Assembly (NCBI GenBank): GCA_023382975.1
Contig: JAHDXO010000027.1
Span: forward strand, 1-64,000
Direction of reading: 5' to 3'
DNA length: 64,000 nucleotides
Origin: Pirellulaceae bacterium
GTDB taxonomy: Bacteria; Planctomycetota; Planctomycetia; Pirellulales; Pirellulaceae
The position numbers were made by a program, and so were the translations under genes. Positions 42,601 to 48,618 of the stretch are shown here, piece after piece. Every line of letters starts with the position of its first letter. The stretch's first letter is position 1. The notes beneath the pieces are model-generated. The model did no database searches, was not told the DNA's origin, and saw nothing but the letters and a program-made list of their open reading frames with translations.

Positions 42601-45499
42601 AACGGTAGACGCGGTCGTTGAACCCGTCGACGACAAAGAACTTGGTCCCCCGCATGCCCGGACGCACCTCGGCATACGCGAACGGGATGCGTGCGCTGGC
42701 CGGATTGACCCCGATCAGGTCGACGCCGACGAACGGCGTGCCGTCGGCCAACTCGCCGGTGACCCAGCCGACAACATCCTCGGGCTGGATCTTGGCGGTC
42801 CAGGTGCTGAAATGGCCGATGGCGTCGCGGATACGGTCTTTGGGCGCGACGTCGGAGTATTTCAGCTTCTGAGCCAATTCCGATCCGCCGCCGGGAAAGA
42901 ACTGGACGGTGGCCGGATTGATCTTGGTGGCGTCGAAGCCCGGCGCGCCGTAGATCACGACGGGGATCTTGCCTTCGGGCAGCGAGGTCGAATAGCCGTT
43001 GCCGCCCCGCTTGCGGATCGCGGGCTTGATGTCGATGACGGTCACGCCGTAGCGGAACGCGGCGTCGTCGCAGCCACCGTCGTCGTCGCAGACCTGGACC
43101 GCGACGTCGAACACCCCGCCCGTCGGATGAAGATGATGCGCAGTGAATTGGCCTGCAGTCGCAACGCCGGGAGAGCCCTGCACGACGTCGGCGTCGACGT
43201 ACTGGACCACGCCGTCGCCCCAGTCGATTCCCACGGTGAACGACTCGACCGTACCGGCCTCGGGGCGATCGAATCCGGGATCGGTGAACTGGCCGTGGAT
43301 CACCGCCCCGACCTGGTAGCTGCCGCCGACCAGCACCGCTTCGTAGGTCAGCCGGGCGGTCAGCGTCGGCGGGACGTTGGTCACGGTGGCCGTCGTCGTG
43401 GCGCTGGCGGCGGCTTCGGCCGCATCGGTCACGGTGACGCGGATCTCGTACTGGCCGTTGTCGGCATACACGTGCGTTGCCGAAATGACGCCGCCGCCGG
43501 GCGACGGCGCGACCGCGGCTTGGCTGATGATCCCGTCGCCCCAGTCGATCGTGGCCGTGTGAGAGTCGTCGGCATCGGGATCGGTGAACGTGGCATTCAG
43601 CGTCACCGTCTGGCCTTCGGCGGCTTGCAGCGGGAGGATCGGATTGAGCTGGGGCGCGACGTTGACTGTGAATACCGTGATGGTGATCGTTTCGGAGTCG
43701 CTAAGTTCTCCGTCGCTCACGATGAACGTGACCGGATACTCGCCGGGGGCTTGCGCTTTCGCGGGCGTCCAGGAGAACTGTCGGGTCGTCGGATCGAACG
43801 CCGCGCCGAGCGGCAGATCGCTGGTGCTGAAGGTCAGCGTCTGCGGCGGCAGATCGGGGTCGCTGGCGGATACGTTGAAGGTCAACAGCGTTTGTTCGTC
43901 CACGAACGGGTCCCCGATCGGATCGAGTATCGGGCGCAGGTTGACCTCGCGGACCGTGATCGTGATCGTTTCGGAGTCGCTGAATTCCCCATCGCTGACG
44001 GTGAATGTCACGTCACAGGTGTCCGGCCCTTGCGACTCGTCCGGGGTCCAAGAAAATCGGCGCGACAACGGATCGAACGTCGCGCCGTCGGGCAGACCGC
44101 TGGCACTGAAGGTCAGCGTCTGCGGCGGCAGATCGGGATCGCTGGCCGACACGGTAAACGTCAACAACGTTTCTTCGTCGACGGATTTGTCGCCGATTGC
44201 GTCCAGTTCCGGCGGGCTGTTTTCGTGCAAACCTCCTACGCCGGTCAGGCGGACGCAACTGCCGGTGTCGCTGTCGTTGTTGACCAGGCGAAAGATCAGG
44301 GTGGCCGTTTCGCCGACGGGGACACCGGTCAAGTCGACGGTAACTCGGCCGTTGTCCAGCGTGACGCCATCGCCCAGCGCGGCGGGCAGACCTTCGCTGA
44401 TGTTGAAAAAGGCATCGCGCTGCGGCGCAAAGGTCGGGACGAGTGAAAATCCGTCGCTGTCCACTAGGGCGACTTCGAAGGCGTCGTTGATGAAGTCGGG
44501 ATCGGTGGGATCGAGGAACAGGTCCGTGTAGGCGAACGAGAGGGCGTTGGACCAATCGCCGGTCTCGAAGGTGTACGCGAGCGTGACCAGGAAGGAATTG
44601 CCTTCGCACAGCGTCACGGCGCCCTGGCCGGCCGTGACGGTGCCGATGCCGGGCTCGGTTCCACCGCTCTCACCGGCCTGCCAACCGGCCGTCGCCAGAT
44701 CGTCGGGAAAACGGATCAGCGAGACGGTTGGGGGCGAATTCATGGGCGCCGGGGACTCGGCGGGCGTTTCGCCGGGCTCGTCGGACCCGCTGGGGATGTC
44801 TGTCGGCGTCTGCTGGGGACTGGGCGCTGGTTGCTGATCCGCCGCTTCGCCTTCGGGCGCCAAACTCGGGTTCCAACCGCCCGGCGAAGGATCGAAGGCA
44901 GGTGTGGTCGAGGTAGATACGTGGGACGACTCCACCGCCGCACCGGTGTACGGGATCTGCAAGCCCGGATCGACGTGCAGACGCAGACCGGCGGAACTGC
45001 CGAACCCCGAGTTGTCCGCCATGGCCAGCGACTGGAATGCCTGGAACGATGCCGACGCGATGGCGGGGTCGCCCCAATCCGCGTCTGGCAACTCCAGTGT
45101 GTTGATCGGCGAGGGGTACAAGTCGCCCGCGCTGTGGCCGGTCTCCACACTGCCCGCGCTCTGGCCGGTCTCCGACCGAGCCACGCTACCCGCGCTATGG
45201 CCGGTCTCCGACGGAGCCATGCTGTTGACCGTAGGTCTCCCGAGCGACGGGAGATCCGCGAACGGCGACCAGAAAGAACGCCGGTTGGTGAACGGATCGA
45301 ATGTGGTGGCGGTTGGCAAACCGGCCATTTGTTCGGCGGTCTGGGCCAGCCAATCGGCCAACAGCCCGCCGGGCATGGCGACCAGCATCGAGCCAATGAC
45401 CGAGCGGTCCTCGAGTTTCTCCAGCCACCGCACTCGGCGACAGTTGGCGGCCAGTGAATCGTTCTTCTTCGCCGAGCGAGATCGAGGTCGAAGTTTCAT
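30665..45499 (-). CDS. Giant RHS surface protein with C-terminal GIY-YIG nuclease tip
   Basis: 4,944 residues in one open frame. The N-terminus has a basic lead and the planctomycete surface-protein signal RWLEKLEDRSVI (residues 24-35). Then come Ser/Pro-rich linkers with three ETGHSAGSV-like repeats (about 88-120), two 93-residue cadherin-like repeats (about 430-613), PKD-like domains (about 615-800) and an NHL-like propeller (about 946-1183). A Vgb-like propeller with an inserted DxNGDG calcium-type repeat is at about 1254-1607. More Ig/cadherin modules, a lectin-like module, a second NHL propeller (about 2440-2680), an SdrD-like module (FIDANRNGRLDDDE) and a run of putative-Ig modules follow. 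RHS/YD repeats span about 3646-4820, ending RYDPYLN-type core YLNLYHYRSRSYDPVSARFLG. The cleavage-like motif is P4807-x4-D4812-P-Y-G-Q. Residues 4850-4944 are GIY-YIG-like: GVY (4851), YIG (4870), Arg4880, Glu4919, Asn4934. It is probably exported, anchored outside, and delivers a nuclease to neighbouring cells. Confidence 0.88.
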   Translation of the reverse strand: MKLRPRSRSAKKNDSLAANCRRVRWLEKLEDRSVIGSMLVAMPGGLLADWLAQTAEQMAGLPTATTFDPFTNRRSFWSPFADLPSLGRPTVNSMAPSETGHSAGSVARSETGQSAGSVETGHSAGDLYPSPINTLELPDADWGDPAIASASFQAFQSLAMADNSGFGSSAGLRLHVDPGLQIPYTGAAVESSHVSTSTTPAFDPSPGGWNPSLAPEGEAADQQPAPSPQQTPTDIPSGSDEPGETPAESPAPMNSPPTVSLIRFPDDLATAGWQAGESGGTEPGIGTVTAGQGAVTLCEGNSFLVTLAYTFETGDWSNALSFAYTDLFLDPTDPDFINDAFEVALVDSDGFSLVPTFAPQRDAFFNISEGLPAALGDGVTLDNGRVTVDLTGVPVGETATLIFRLVNNDSDTGSCVRLTGVGGLHENSPPELDAIGDKSVDEETLLTFTVSASDPDLPPQTLTFSASGLPDGATFDPLSRRFSWTPDESQGPDTCDVTFTVSDGEFSDSETITITVREVNLRPILDPIGDPFVDEQTLLTFNVSASDPDLPPQTLTFSTSDLPLGAAFDPTTRQFSWTPAKAQAPGEYPVTFIVSDGELSDSETITITVFTVNVAPQLNPILPLQAAEGQTVTLNATFTDPDADDSHTATIDWGDGIISQAAVAPSPGGGVISATHVYADNGQYEIRVTVTDAAEAAASATTTATVTNVPPTLTARLTYEAVLVGGSYQVGAVIHGQFTDPGFDRPEAGTVESFTVGIDWGDGVVQYVDADVVQGSPGVATAGQFTAHHLHPTGGVFDVAVQVCDDDGGCDDAAFRYGVTVIDIKPAIRKRGGNGYSTSLPEGKIPVVIYGAPGFDATKINPATVQFFPGGGSELAQKLKYSDVAPKDRIRDAIGHFSTWTAKIQPEDVVGWVTGELADGTPFVGVDLIGVNPASARIPFAYAEVRPGMRGTKFFVVDGFNDRVYRYDPEGQHEGSIAAGVKVTDPRGIASNVAGDMLWVIDGKTRAVTVVQPGGKLRGTWKPAGLKQPEDIAVHEKDIWIVDAANRRVYGYYGAATRTKGSAKISTSFPLDAANTRPTGLVTDGQQFWVTDDAAASVFVYDRHGSLLGSWQLDHGNAAPSGITRNPAGGHDLWVVDRDDRHVYHYAAGGTLHTGQHAADATFILHATNAAPEGLADPPVDDHFFAPDFSANLLAAEGEAPPAPPQTELGDSLLDADGQVTFTTSDDFLAGTLFNVNVTEVPGQLTLNPPGEIQTYPFIWIANTGEGTVSKFNTRTGEELGRYRTGPEWDSPTVIAVTEDGDAWIAKSGYTDTGQVVKIFRTGGIDRNGNGIIDTSFDANGDGRIDADETLPWDDDGDGLPDDERIAMVLRTGWDRETLDYVGQWESPRALTLDQQGRLWVGMAWLGQYEVYDGKSGELLQIVPTNEMPIGAAIDATGNLWSTNYEYEIDRIDTVTGRVLESVPIDFVAHWITVDDQGIVWASSGYGDGLLRFDPVTQTQQYYEGSFSADGGIAVDRNGNVWAGSHWDSILTKFVFAPDRTTLLEVLEIPVSDWPISATLDADGFIWTVCDWSGEAWKIDPATNTVVPGWPITTGEYPFSYGDTTGANRVRDTGTVGTWTEVIDGQQNGTVWGAVVVDSTTTPANAVELLVRASDERSLLVAVPWTRVKSGQLLPDIRGQFIEVQVRLTAPAEVPAPSLQAVTVAAIDPPNLHLASPANEVDLSVGQTVLLTGTASAMTQVGPIPTPVPNRIVAVLINGTGVEVLDAGGNFFTQVDVLPGENVFHVTAIDAYGQTAETTVTVFGSQDLGGHIDLLFDVSPSFAPLYARTSFDERQGMLFAELAIHNVGQYPADNPFYVGVRNISDPRVTVRDFAGTTRDGMPYYDFSPTVPGRSLDPESITGFVNAVFHNPQRIPFTYELVFLAKPNSPPAFTSVPVIEPHAGRTYAYEAQATDPDGDPLTYAILAGPQFMTVDPTTGQVNWLPAESDLGVHPVILQVEDGRGGRAEQRYFLAVTETPPNRPPYFVSVPVTEAQFGQDYVYDARVIDPDLDSLTYSLVQHPEGMSIDSTSGVVRWEPSMFPIRDHHVTVQVVDGCGGLAEQIFAIRVNPDPQNQSPVFVSVPPTSIAVRDDQPVGQFRYEAIAIDPDGDPIRYELLDGPDGMTIDAATGLVSWDVPPDFLHRNSLQVSDGDFFATDWTHSAFYGGIGGAAYAPRSTTGGNPGAHQRITTTLDAASSTEGNVIYTIHRYKPVSVDPADFGAILSLSYSEDIRQISGYGQSAGLLVFQDGRVYFGPSQNTTAASVWTSRGFENLIARDFRRFNFATGRTEAVHPDFSQLGGPIQFGFYRGIGNAIGSGGFSGTTGIDNWHVTVTPATDVSVKVRAEDRRGGHDIQEFDVTSTQAARLQGAVFHDVNRDGAWQESGGLVVNTATRFGLLVFDVDTGAFRYPFFLTDPSSRFSAITFAPDGTLYATRASSKELLCVPVNSGEIQVLAESGPLQSPYGIAVGPDGMVYVGDEVSNNVLRFHPETGAFLGVFAQHSGIQLPQDLEFGPNGDLYVLGSLSRTIHRFDGQNGTFKSSFLLTPSDLGNSMAFGPDGLIYVSGVAENWVKRYQPTTGQLVGTFIAAGSGGLRSPEDLVFGPDGNLYVTSSATNQVLMYDGVTGAFVRALGTPELSVPWRIAVSPISVNETEGGVEGWTVFIDANRNGRLDDDERSTVTDANGRFVFENVSPGENWLVLQGQPGWQRTAPPTETHRIFVSPAENRYRVDFGVAQGTDPLRPNTAPGLFDADTLQANVNQMFVFRPFATDVDGDPLTFSLPMSPTGMTLHPTLGTIVWQPTSSQIGFHQFVVKVDDGHGGVAVERFTVEVIAPNIPPVITSSPPSIAVVDLPLVYQVLAQDAEGDRISFRLENEPAGMVIDADTGRLTWTPAVDQLDVHTLTVVASDARGGVTTQAMTIEVVATAPNNPPVITSQPRLRARAGQPYAYAVEAADPNGDPLSYHLDAGPDGMTIDPSGVVRWQPAAELLGTQHPVSIRVDDGRGGSAVRSFGITVISPDANQAPVVVSTPPTAAVAGRTYRYDAVARDPEGDPFIWSLIQAPTGMSIDPFRGTAAWTPAADQTGMQQVVVQVQDVFGAAGTQSFTIDVRAVNRPPSIQSVPPVTADPGQLYVYAVRATDPDGDPLSFRLAVQPDGMTIDPQTGLIRWTPSVPVPSQHTVRIVVEDGHGGIGSQTYTLHVGQQAFNRPPIISSIPAYQAAEGAAYRYQVAARDPEGGPVRFELDSPPPGMTVEATTGLITWPNAQFGEHTVTVVALDDQDARATQSYLLAVQANQPPVIRAIADQSVLAGAPFAYDVWASDPDGSLFDLTFELAESPAGMTIDSRGRILWTTTDADAALSPFTVRPVVTDPLGASAETTFTIAVLPDTESPRVEMAVSTNLAQQGDTVRVHVRATDNRGVASITLMVGGTPLLLNPVNGYAETSFTMDTPGMIDIVAVAADAAGNQGSSAPWQVRVIDPSDVSWPQVAIVALKQLELVDGQTAYRALSREGDTITEPVTYLANLYATVDDDNLEFWRVDYAKTSEVDLSALHLADPDYRLIAEGTSPVLDANTPIAVFDPTRLSNDAYVIRVLARDVNGRISTKGLLVGVSGDAKLGNFRLDFTDLTVPLAGIPINITRTYDTLNAGKESDFGYGWSMAITAANIAETMRPGAEMQPGHRVYLTNPEGKRIGFTYDPELFHAVSLIGYVGTTYTPRFKPDPGVRETLTVRDGSYTRGGVFGSIGAALGNAWNPSQYVLTTADGTVYDYVQGEGLKKITDANNNVITFTPTAIKHTSGAQIDLIRDARGRIKQIVAPGPAPGDDPIRLNYTYNAARDLVGFTNQMSETVTYGYSTDPRYPHFLTTITDSRGVPVFEAQFDEHGRLTGSTDALEVSVRQEFQPGSFTGTIWDARQNPTTLLYNQRGNVLEETDPLGQTTYYEYADPRFPDLETKITDRNGTVELREYDAAGNLKSVTRAAGTAQEVTTAYSYNSRSNLTSIRQAGQPPTAFAYDTAGNLTTITNAIGDVATATYDSQGRQTSFTDFNGHTTTYDYTNGCSSCGSPGVITHPDDTYEITQYNLYGQPTRQNVFEADGTLAESSTTEYDRQGRTIRETFGTGADRTEKRYIYSGNLLDWEIVVHPDSVDASGRLLESPATPVEQRKSSITVYSYDAAGQIIRQTDAEGGVVEFRYDANGNRVLLQDPVGNITTWVYDPLDRMVEERDPFYWVEYVAANPVRFDGLAGDAFLAEIVSANNEPSGASAALNQGAPHVRAFGYDGEGNQTKTIDRNGRRREFDYDPLGRLIEERWYNPDSTLVRTVNSTYDQRGNLQSITDPDSSYTYTYDALNRVTTIDNAGSPDMPHVVLSYAYDAMGNVTRTSDNFGVTVESQYDSRNRLSQRLWYGGDVDPARVDFFYNAIGREERVDRYADLEGVNRVASTDSTYYTTGATRQIIHRNATDEVIAANEYQYDFAGLLAREDRYGQSYPNNDWRADYGYDRTGQLLSATYTGADVIPEQIDEYYRYDANGNRTESYLHSTGYRTGPANQLLTDGTYDFQYDAEGNMVKKTEIATGQVTTFEYDHRNLMVQATIWSSDPSNGGIILHEEQYRYDAHNRRTSIIIDADGAGPEPAEVTNIIYNGDNAWADYNADGERVAQYLFGDQVDQIIAMYRQKQGVTWYGTSKLGTVRDVLDETGTSEVHIEFASFGQPLALENGVSWYRYLFQGREFDPYLNLYHYRSRSYDPVSARFLGCDSLGFEAGDSNLSRFAFNRPQIYRDPYGQAVFAERTILEKMRLAQTEAIRCLGRGVFTSFAEGGVYILLTSLGATPTGPSNVYIGHTKNFVVRFTQHGASGVGGRGVGIITQIPIALSEKVMKDPKKLRTVEQIFIKAFGGKTQLLNTINASKKIYC
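43669..44227 (-). repeat. Tandem 279-bp duplication inside the giant gene
   Basis: Two adjacent cadherin/Ig-like modules of 93 codons are nearly the same. A 32-nt stretch is identical at 43827-43858 and 44106-44137, which gives the 279-bp period. The shared protein signature is DPDLPPQTLTFS with SDSETITITV. The high nucleotide identity points to a recent duplication or ongoing gene conversion. Confidence 0.75.
45130..45225 (-). repeat. Short tandem repeat coding for S/V-ETGHSAGSV units
   Basis: Four imperfect units coding for (S/V)ETG(H/Q)SAGSV or close variants lie in the N-terminal linker of the giant surface protein; GCCGGTCTCCGAC-like DNA recurs on the plus strand. This is a likely slippage-prone linker of variable length. 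Confidence 0.6.
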
Positions 45500-45766
45500 G
45501 GTGGAATTCCCTTGAAAGTGGCCGGACGGAGATCGGTCCTGCGATGTTGAACGAATCGATTGGGACGATCAGGACGGTTGCGGGGAACCGTCACGCATTT
45601 ACAGATAGACATATCGTAAGCACCAGACTTTTGAGTATCAACAAGATCAAGCGAAAGTTTGGAACGTTTTTCTGAAGTGGCACTCTGAATTGGTGGTGCG
45701 GTCGGTGTGTCATGTTGCGGGCGCGGTCCAACCAAGTCACTGGTCCGCCCGCAGGTCGGCGGGACG

Positions 45767-45850
45767 AGGACACGATGAATCGTGAACTCCAACGGGGACA
45801 CGATGAATCGTGAACTCCAACGCGGGCACGATGAATCGAGAACTCCAACG
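45767..45850. repeat. Three 28-bp tandem repeats in a divergent promoter region
   Basis: The units 45767-45794, 45795-45822 and 45823-45850 share CACGATGAATCG(T/A)GAACTCC. They differ at only a few positions, mainly at the unit starts. They lie in the 507-bp region between the divergent giant RHS gene (minus) and the outer-membrane protein gene (plus). No other gene is seen in 45500-46006; the part nearest the RHS start (about 45580-45690) is AT-rich. They may be regulator-binding iterons or a neutral minisatellite. Confidence 0.75.
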
Positions 45851-46006
45851 AATTTGATGGCGGGAATCCAGGGGCGGGCGAGAGCCTCGTACCGGTTGGA
45901 TTGGTTCTGACGTGACTGCCCATTTCAGCGGTGATGCAGGGCAGCCTATTTCGTCTGTTCCACGTCGAGTGGTCTATCCGATAGTCCGATCGGGAGGAAT
46001 GAGACT

Positions 46007-46924
46007 ATGTGGCGTCGGATAGCGATGTGCGGTTTGGCGGCGTTGGCGGTTGTGGTTCATCCGGCTTTCGGACAAGAGCGGGCTGGCAGCTCCGGCGTGG
46101 TGGCCAGTGCCGAGTTGATCCATTGGAAGGCCCGCAGCAGTGCGCTCGATTACGCGGCCTTTGTCGATCCCATCTGGTTGTCGCCGGGGCGCATCGAATC
46201 GCTGGATTTCGACTGGCAGACTGGCGTGCGCGGGCGACTGGGTTATCGCTTCGATTCGGCTTGGGACGTCGGGTGGAGTTTCACGTACTACGATACCGAG
46301 GCCGCGGGCAGCGTCGATTGGCTCGATGAACCCGATCTGGCGTTGGTCGCCACGCGCAGCGTGCTGGATATCACGGTGGATGCGGTGGCCGCGACGGCCA
46401 GCTTGAACTACCAGGTTCACGATCTGGAGATTGGACGCAACCTGTGCTTGAGAGACGATACCGATCTGCGACTGTTCGGTGGATTCCGCTGGGCGCAGAT
46501 CGATCAAGCTGCGGCGACGCAGTACGAATACTCGGATTTCCTGGGTGATACGTTTGCGGGCGAGCTGACGTCGCGCAGCGAGCTGGAAGCGTATGGCATC
46601 CGGATCGGCGCGGAGGGGTGGTGGAACCTGCCGCGGGGCTTCAGTCTGTTCGGGCGCGCGGCGGGTTCGGTGCTGGCCGGGCGTTTCAAGCTTGCCCAGC
46701 AGGAGATCGACGATGTGGAAGGGACGGTCGTGGATTTCACGGGCACCATCGACCAAGCGGTCCCGGTGTTGGAGACGGCTGCCGGAGCCGCGTGGACGTA
46801 CGGGAATTGGCAGGTCGCCGGTGGGTACGAACTGGCCTCCTGGTTCAATCTGGCCGCCGGGCCGGACGCTTCGCACGATCTGCTGTTGGACGGTTTCTTC
46901 GTCCGGGTGAGTTATGCCCGCTAG
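46007..46924 (+). CDS. Lpg1974-like outer-membrane beta-barrel protein
   Basis: 305 residues. The signal peptide is MWRRIAMCGLAALAVVVHPAFGQ. The remainder alternates short amphipathic strands and turns as in a barrel: VASAELIHWKARSSALDYA, GVRGRLGYRFDSAWDVGWSF, LRLFGGFRWAQID, AAGAAWTYGNWQVAGGYEL, and a final strand LLDGFFVRVSYAR with an aromatic near the C-terminus. The pattern of an N-terminal aromatic strand plus LRLFGGFRWA matches the Legionella Lpg1974-type porin family, which is widespread in planctomycetes. A GGGAGGAATG site precedes the ATG. It probably forms an outer-membrane channel. Whether it is functionally tied to the divergent RHS gene is unknown. Confidence 0.78.
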   Translation: MWRRIAMCGLAALAVVVHPAFGQERAGSSGVVASAELIHWKARSSALDYAAFVDPIWLSPGRIESLDFDWQTGVRGRLGYRFDSAWDVGWSFTYYDTEAAGSVDWLDEPDLALVATRSVLDITVDAVAATASLNYQVHDLEIGRNLCLRDDTDLRLFGGFRWAQIDQAAATQYEYSDFLGDTFAGELTSRSELEAYGIRIGAEGWWNLPRGFSLFGRAAGSVLAGRFKLAQQEIDDVEGTVVDFTGTIDQAVPVLETAAGAAWTYGNWQVAGGYELASWFNLAAGPDASHDLLLDGFFVRVSYAR

Positions 46925-47025
46925 GGTAGCTCGCGAAACAAAGTATCAGGGGCATCTGCCAGGAACCTGCCCACCGGGTGCTTCGCACGAATGACTCCTG
47001 ACAACACTTTTTTCTCGGCCGTTGC

Positions 47026-48453
47026 TTAGACGTTGACTTCCGCCTGGACCACGGCCGAATCGGGGTAGCGCTGCCGAATCGGGGTGACGATTTCGGTCAG
47101 GAATTCGTCGACCTGCTGCGGCGCCCGGCCGACGAACTGGGCCGGATCCATGGCGGCGGTGAAGTCGAGTCCGGCAAAGGCTTCGTCGCTCCGCAACCGC
47201 TCGATCAGATCGTTCGGACGGCCTTCGTTCTTGACAACCGCCCCCGCGGCTTGGCTGTGCTGGCGGATGCGCTCGTGCAGTTCCTGCCGGTCGCCGCCGG
47301 CGGCCACGGCGGCCATCAGAATGTTCTCGCTGGCCATGAACGGCAGTTCCTCGCGCAGATTCTTGGCGATCACGCCCGGGTAAACAACCAAGCCGGAGGC
47401 CACGTTCTGGCAAAGTACCAGGATTGCATCGATCGCCAGGAACGCTTGCGGCAGGACCAGGCGCCGGTTGGCGCTGTCGTCCAGCGTCCGCTCCATCCAC
47501 TGGGTCGCCAGCGTATTGGCCGTGCTGGATTGCAGACTGATCGCAAAACGGGCCAGCGAGCAGATCCGCTCGCTGCGCATCGGGTTTCGCTTGTAGGCCA
47601 TCGCCGAGGAACCGATCTGCTGTTCCTCGAACGGCTCTTCCAGCTCCTTGCGGCTGGCCAGAATCCGCAGATCGGTCGCCATTTTGTGAGCCGATTGAGC
47701 GATCCCCGACAGCACATCGGCGATCTGCGAATCGATCTTCCGCGAGTAGGTCTGGCCGGTCACCGCGTACGTGGCCTCGAAGCCGATTTTCTGCGCCACC
47801 CGCCGTTCGAGCCGCTTGACCTTGTCGTGGTTGCCGTCGAACAACGCGAGAAAACTCGCTTGAGTGCCCGTCGTGCCCTTGATGCTGCGGGCCTTCAGGC
47901 GGTTGATCCGATGCTCGACTTCGACCAGATCCAAGGCTAGGTCGTAGGCCCACAGACAAGCCCGTTTGCCGACGGTCGTCGGCTGGGCCGGCTGCAGGTG
48001 CGTGAAGCCGAGGCAGGCCAGCGCGCGGTGCTGGCGGGCGAAACTTGCCAGACGGTCAATGACCGCCGCCAGCCGCCGCGCGGTTAGTTGAAGCGACTGC
48101 CGGAGCAGGATCAGATCGGTATTGTCAGTCACGTAGCAACTGGTCGCGCCCCAATGGATGATCGGCGCGGCTTTCGGACAGACGTCGCCGTAGGCATGGA
48201 CGTGCGCCATCACGTCGTGGCGGAATTTGCGCTCGTAACGGTTGGCCGCCTCCATGTTGACGTTTTCAACTTGCGACTTGAGTTCCGCAATCTGTTCGTC
48301 GGTGACGGGCAACCCTAGTTCCTGCTCCGCTTCGGCCAAGGCAACCCACAGCCGCCGCCACGTCGTAAACTTTTTCTTGTCGCTCCAAAGCAGGCTCATC
48401 TCCTTGGAGGCGTACCGAGTGATCAACGGATTTTCGTAGGTTTCGCTTGGCAT
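47026..48453 (-). CDS. purB: Adenylosuccinate lyase
   Basis: 475 residues. It cleaves adenylosuccinate to AMP and SAICAR to AICAR, each with release of fumarate. The superfamily signature with the catalytic Ser loop is intact: IGSSAMAYKRNPMRSE. TTGTQASFLALFDGNHDKV, HWGATSCYVTDNTDL and GFTHLQPAQPTTVGKRA are also conserved. The form is the longer type also found in eukaryotes. The start MPSETYENPL is the natural family N-terminus. It stands alone: the barrel gene converges from one side, and upstream is a repeat-bearing gap before the KDG kinase gene. Confidence 0.95.
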   Translation of the reverse strand: MPSETYENPLITRYASKEMSLLWSDKKKFTTWRRLWVALAEAEQELGLPVTDEQIAELKSQVENVNMEAANRYERKFRHDVMAHVHAYGDVCPKAAPIIHWGATSCYVTDNTDLILLRQSLQLTARRLAAVIDRLASFARQHRALACLGFTHLQPAQPTTVGKRACLWAYDLALDLVEVEHRINRLKARSIKGTTGTQASFLALFDGNHDKVKRLERRVAQKIGFEATYAVTGQTYSRKIDSQIADVLSGIAQSAHKMATDLRILASRKELEEPFEEQQIGSSAMAYKRNPMRSERICSLARFAISLQSSTANTLATQWMERTLDDSANRRLVLPQAFLAIDAILVLCQNVASGLVVYPGVIAKNLREELPFMASENILMAAVAAGGDRQELHERIRQHSQAAGAVVKNEGRPNDLIERLRSDEAFAGLDFTAAMDPAQFVGRAPQQVDEFLTEIVTPIRQRYPDSAVVQAEVNV

Positions 48454-48502
48454 GTCTTTTTTCGGGTTCAGAAGTCTAGGGGTTGGGCAGTGTGGTTCGC
48501 CC

Positions 48503-48598
48503 CGTAGCGGAAATCGTGAGATTTCCGGGTCCGAATTCTCACGAATTCGGCTACGGGGGATGGTGGAATCCGAATTCTCGCATCTTGGCTTACGGGGA
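48503..48598. repeat. Cluster of three palindromic GAATTC-type repeats
   Basis: Element A (48503-48529, CGTAGCGGAAATCGTGAGAT then TTCCGGG) is followed head-to-head by element B (48530-48557, TCCGAATTCTCACGAATTCG then GCTACGGG). Element C follows in B orientation (48569-48598). A and B are complementary over most of their length, so together they form a long hairpin. A fourth copy lies at 55066-55094. They fill the gap between the KDG kinase gene and purB and may be a non-autonomous mobile repeat or terminator. Confidence 0.7.
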
Positions 48599-48618
48599 TT
48601 CTAGGCAGCGAAGTCCGC

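Noticed and set aside
42395..44446. Second long plus-strand frame inside the giant gene (about 680 codons)
   Set aside because: Same reason: antisense to propeller and PKD-like modules, no recognisable motif.
45591..45923. Minus-strand frames across the 28-bp repeats upstream of the RHS gene
   Set aside because: The translations follow the DNA repeat and have no domain. The region is better read as a divergent promoter region.
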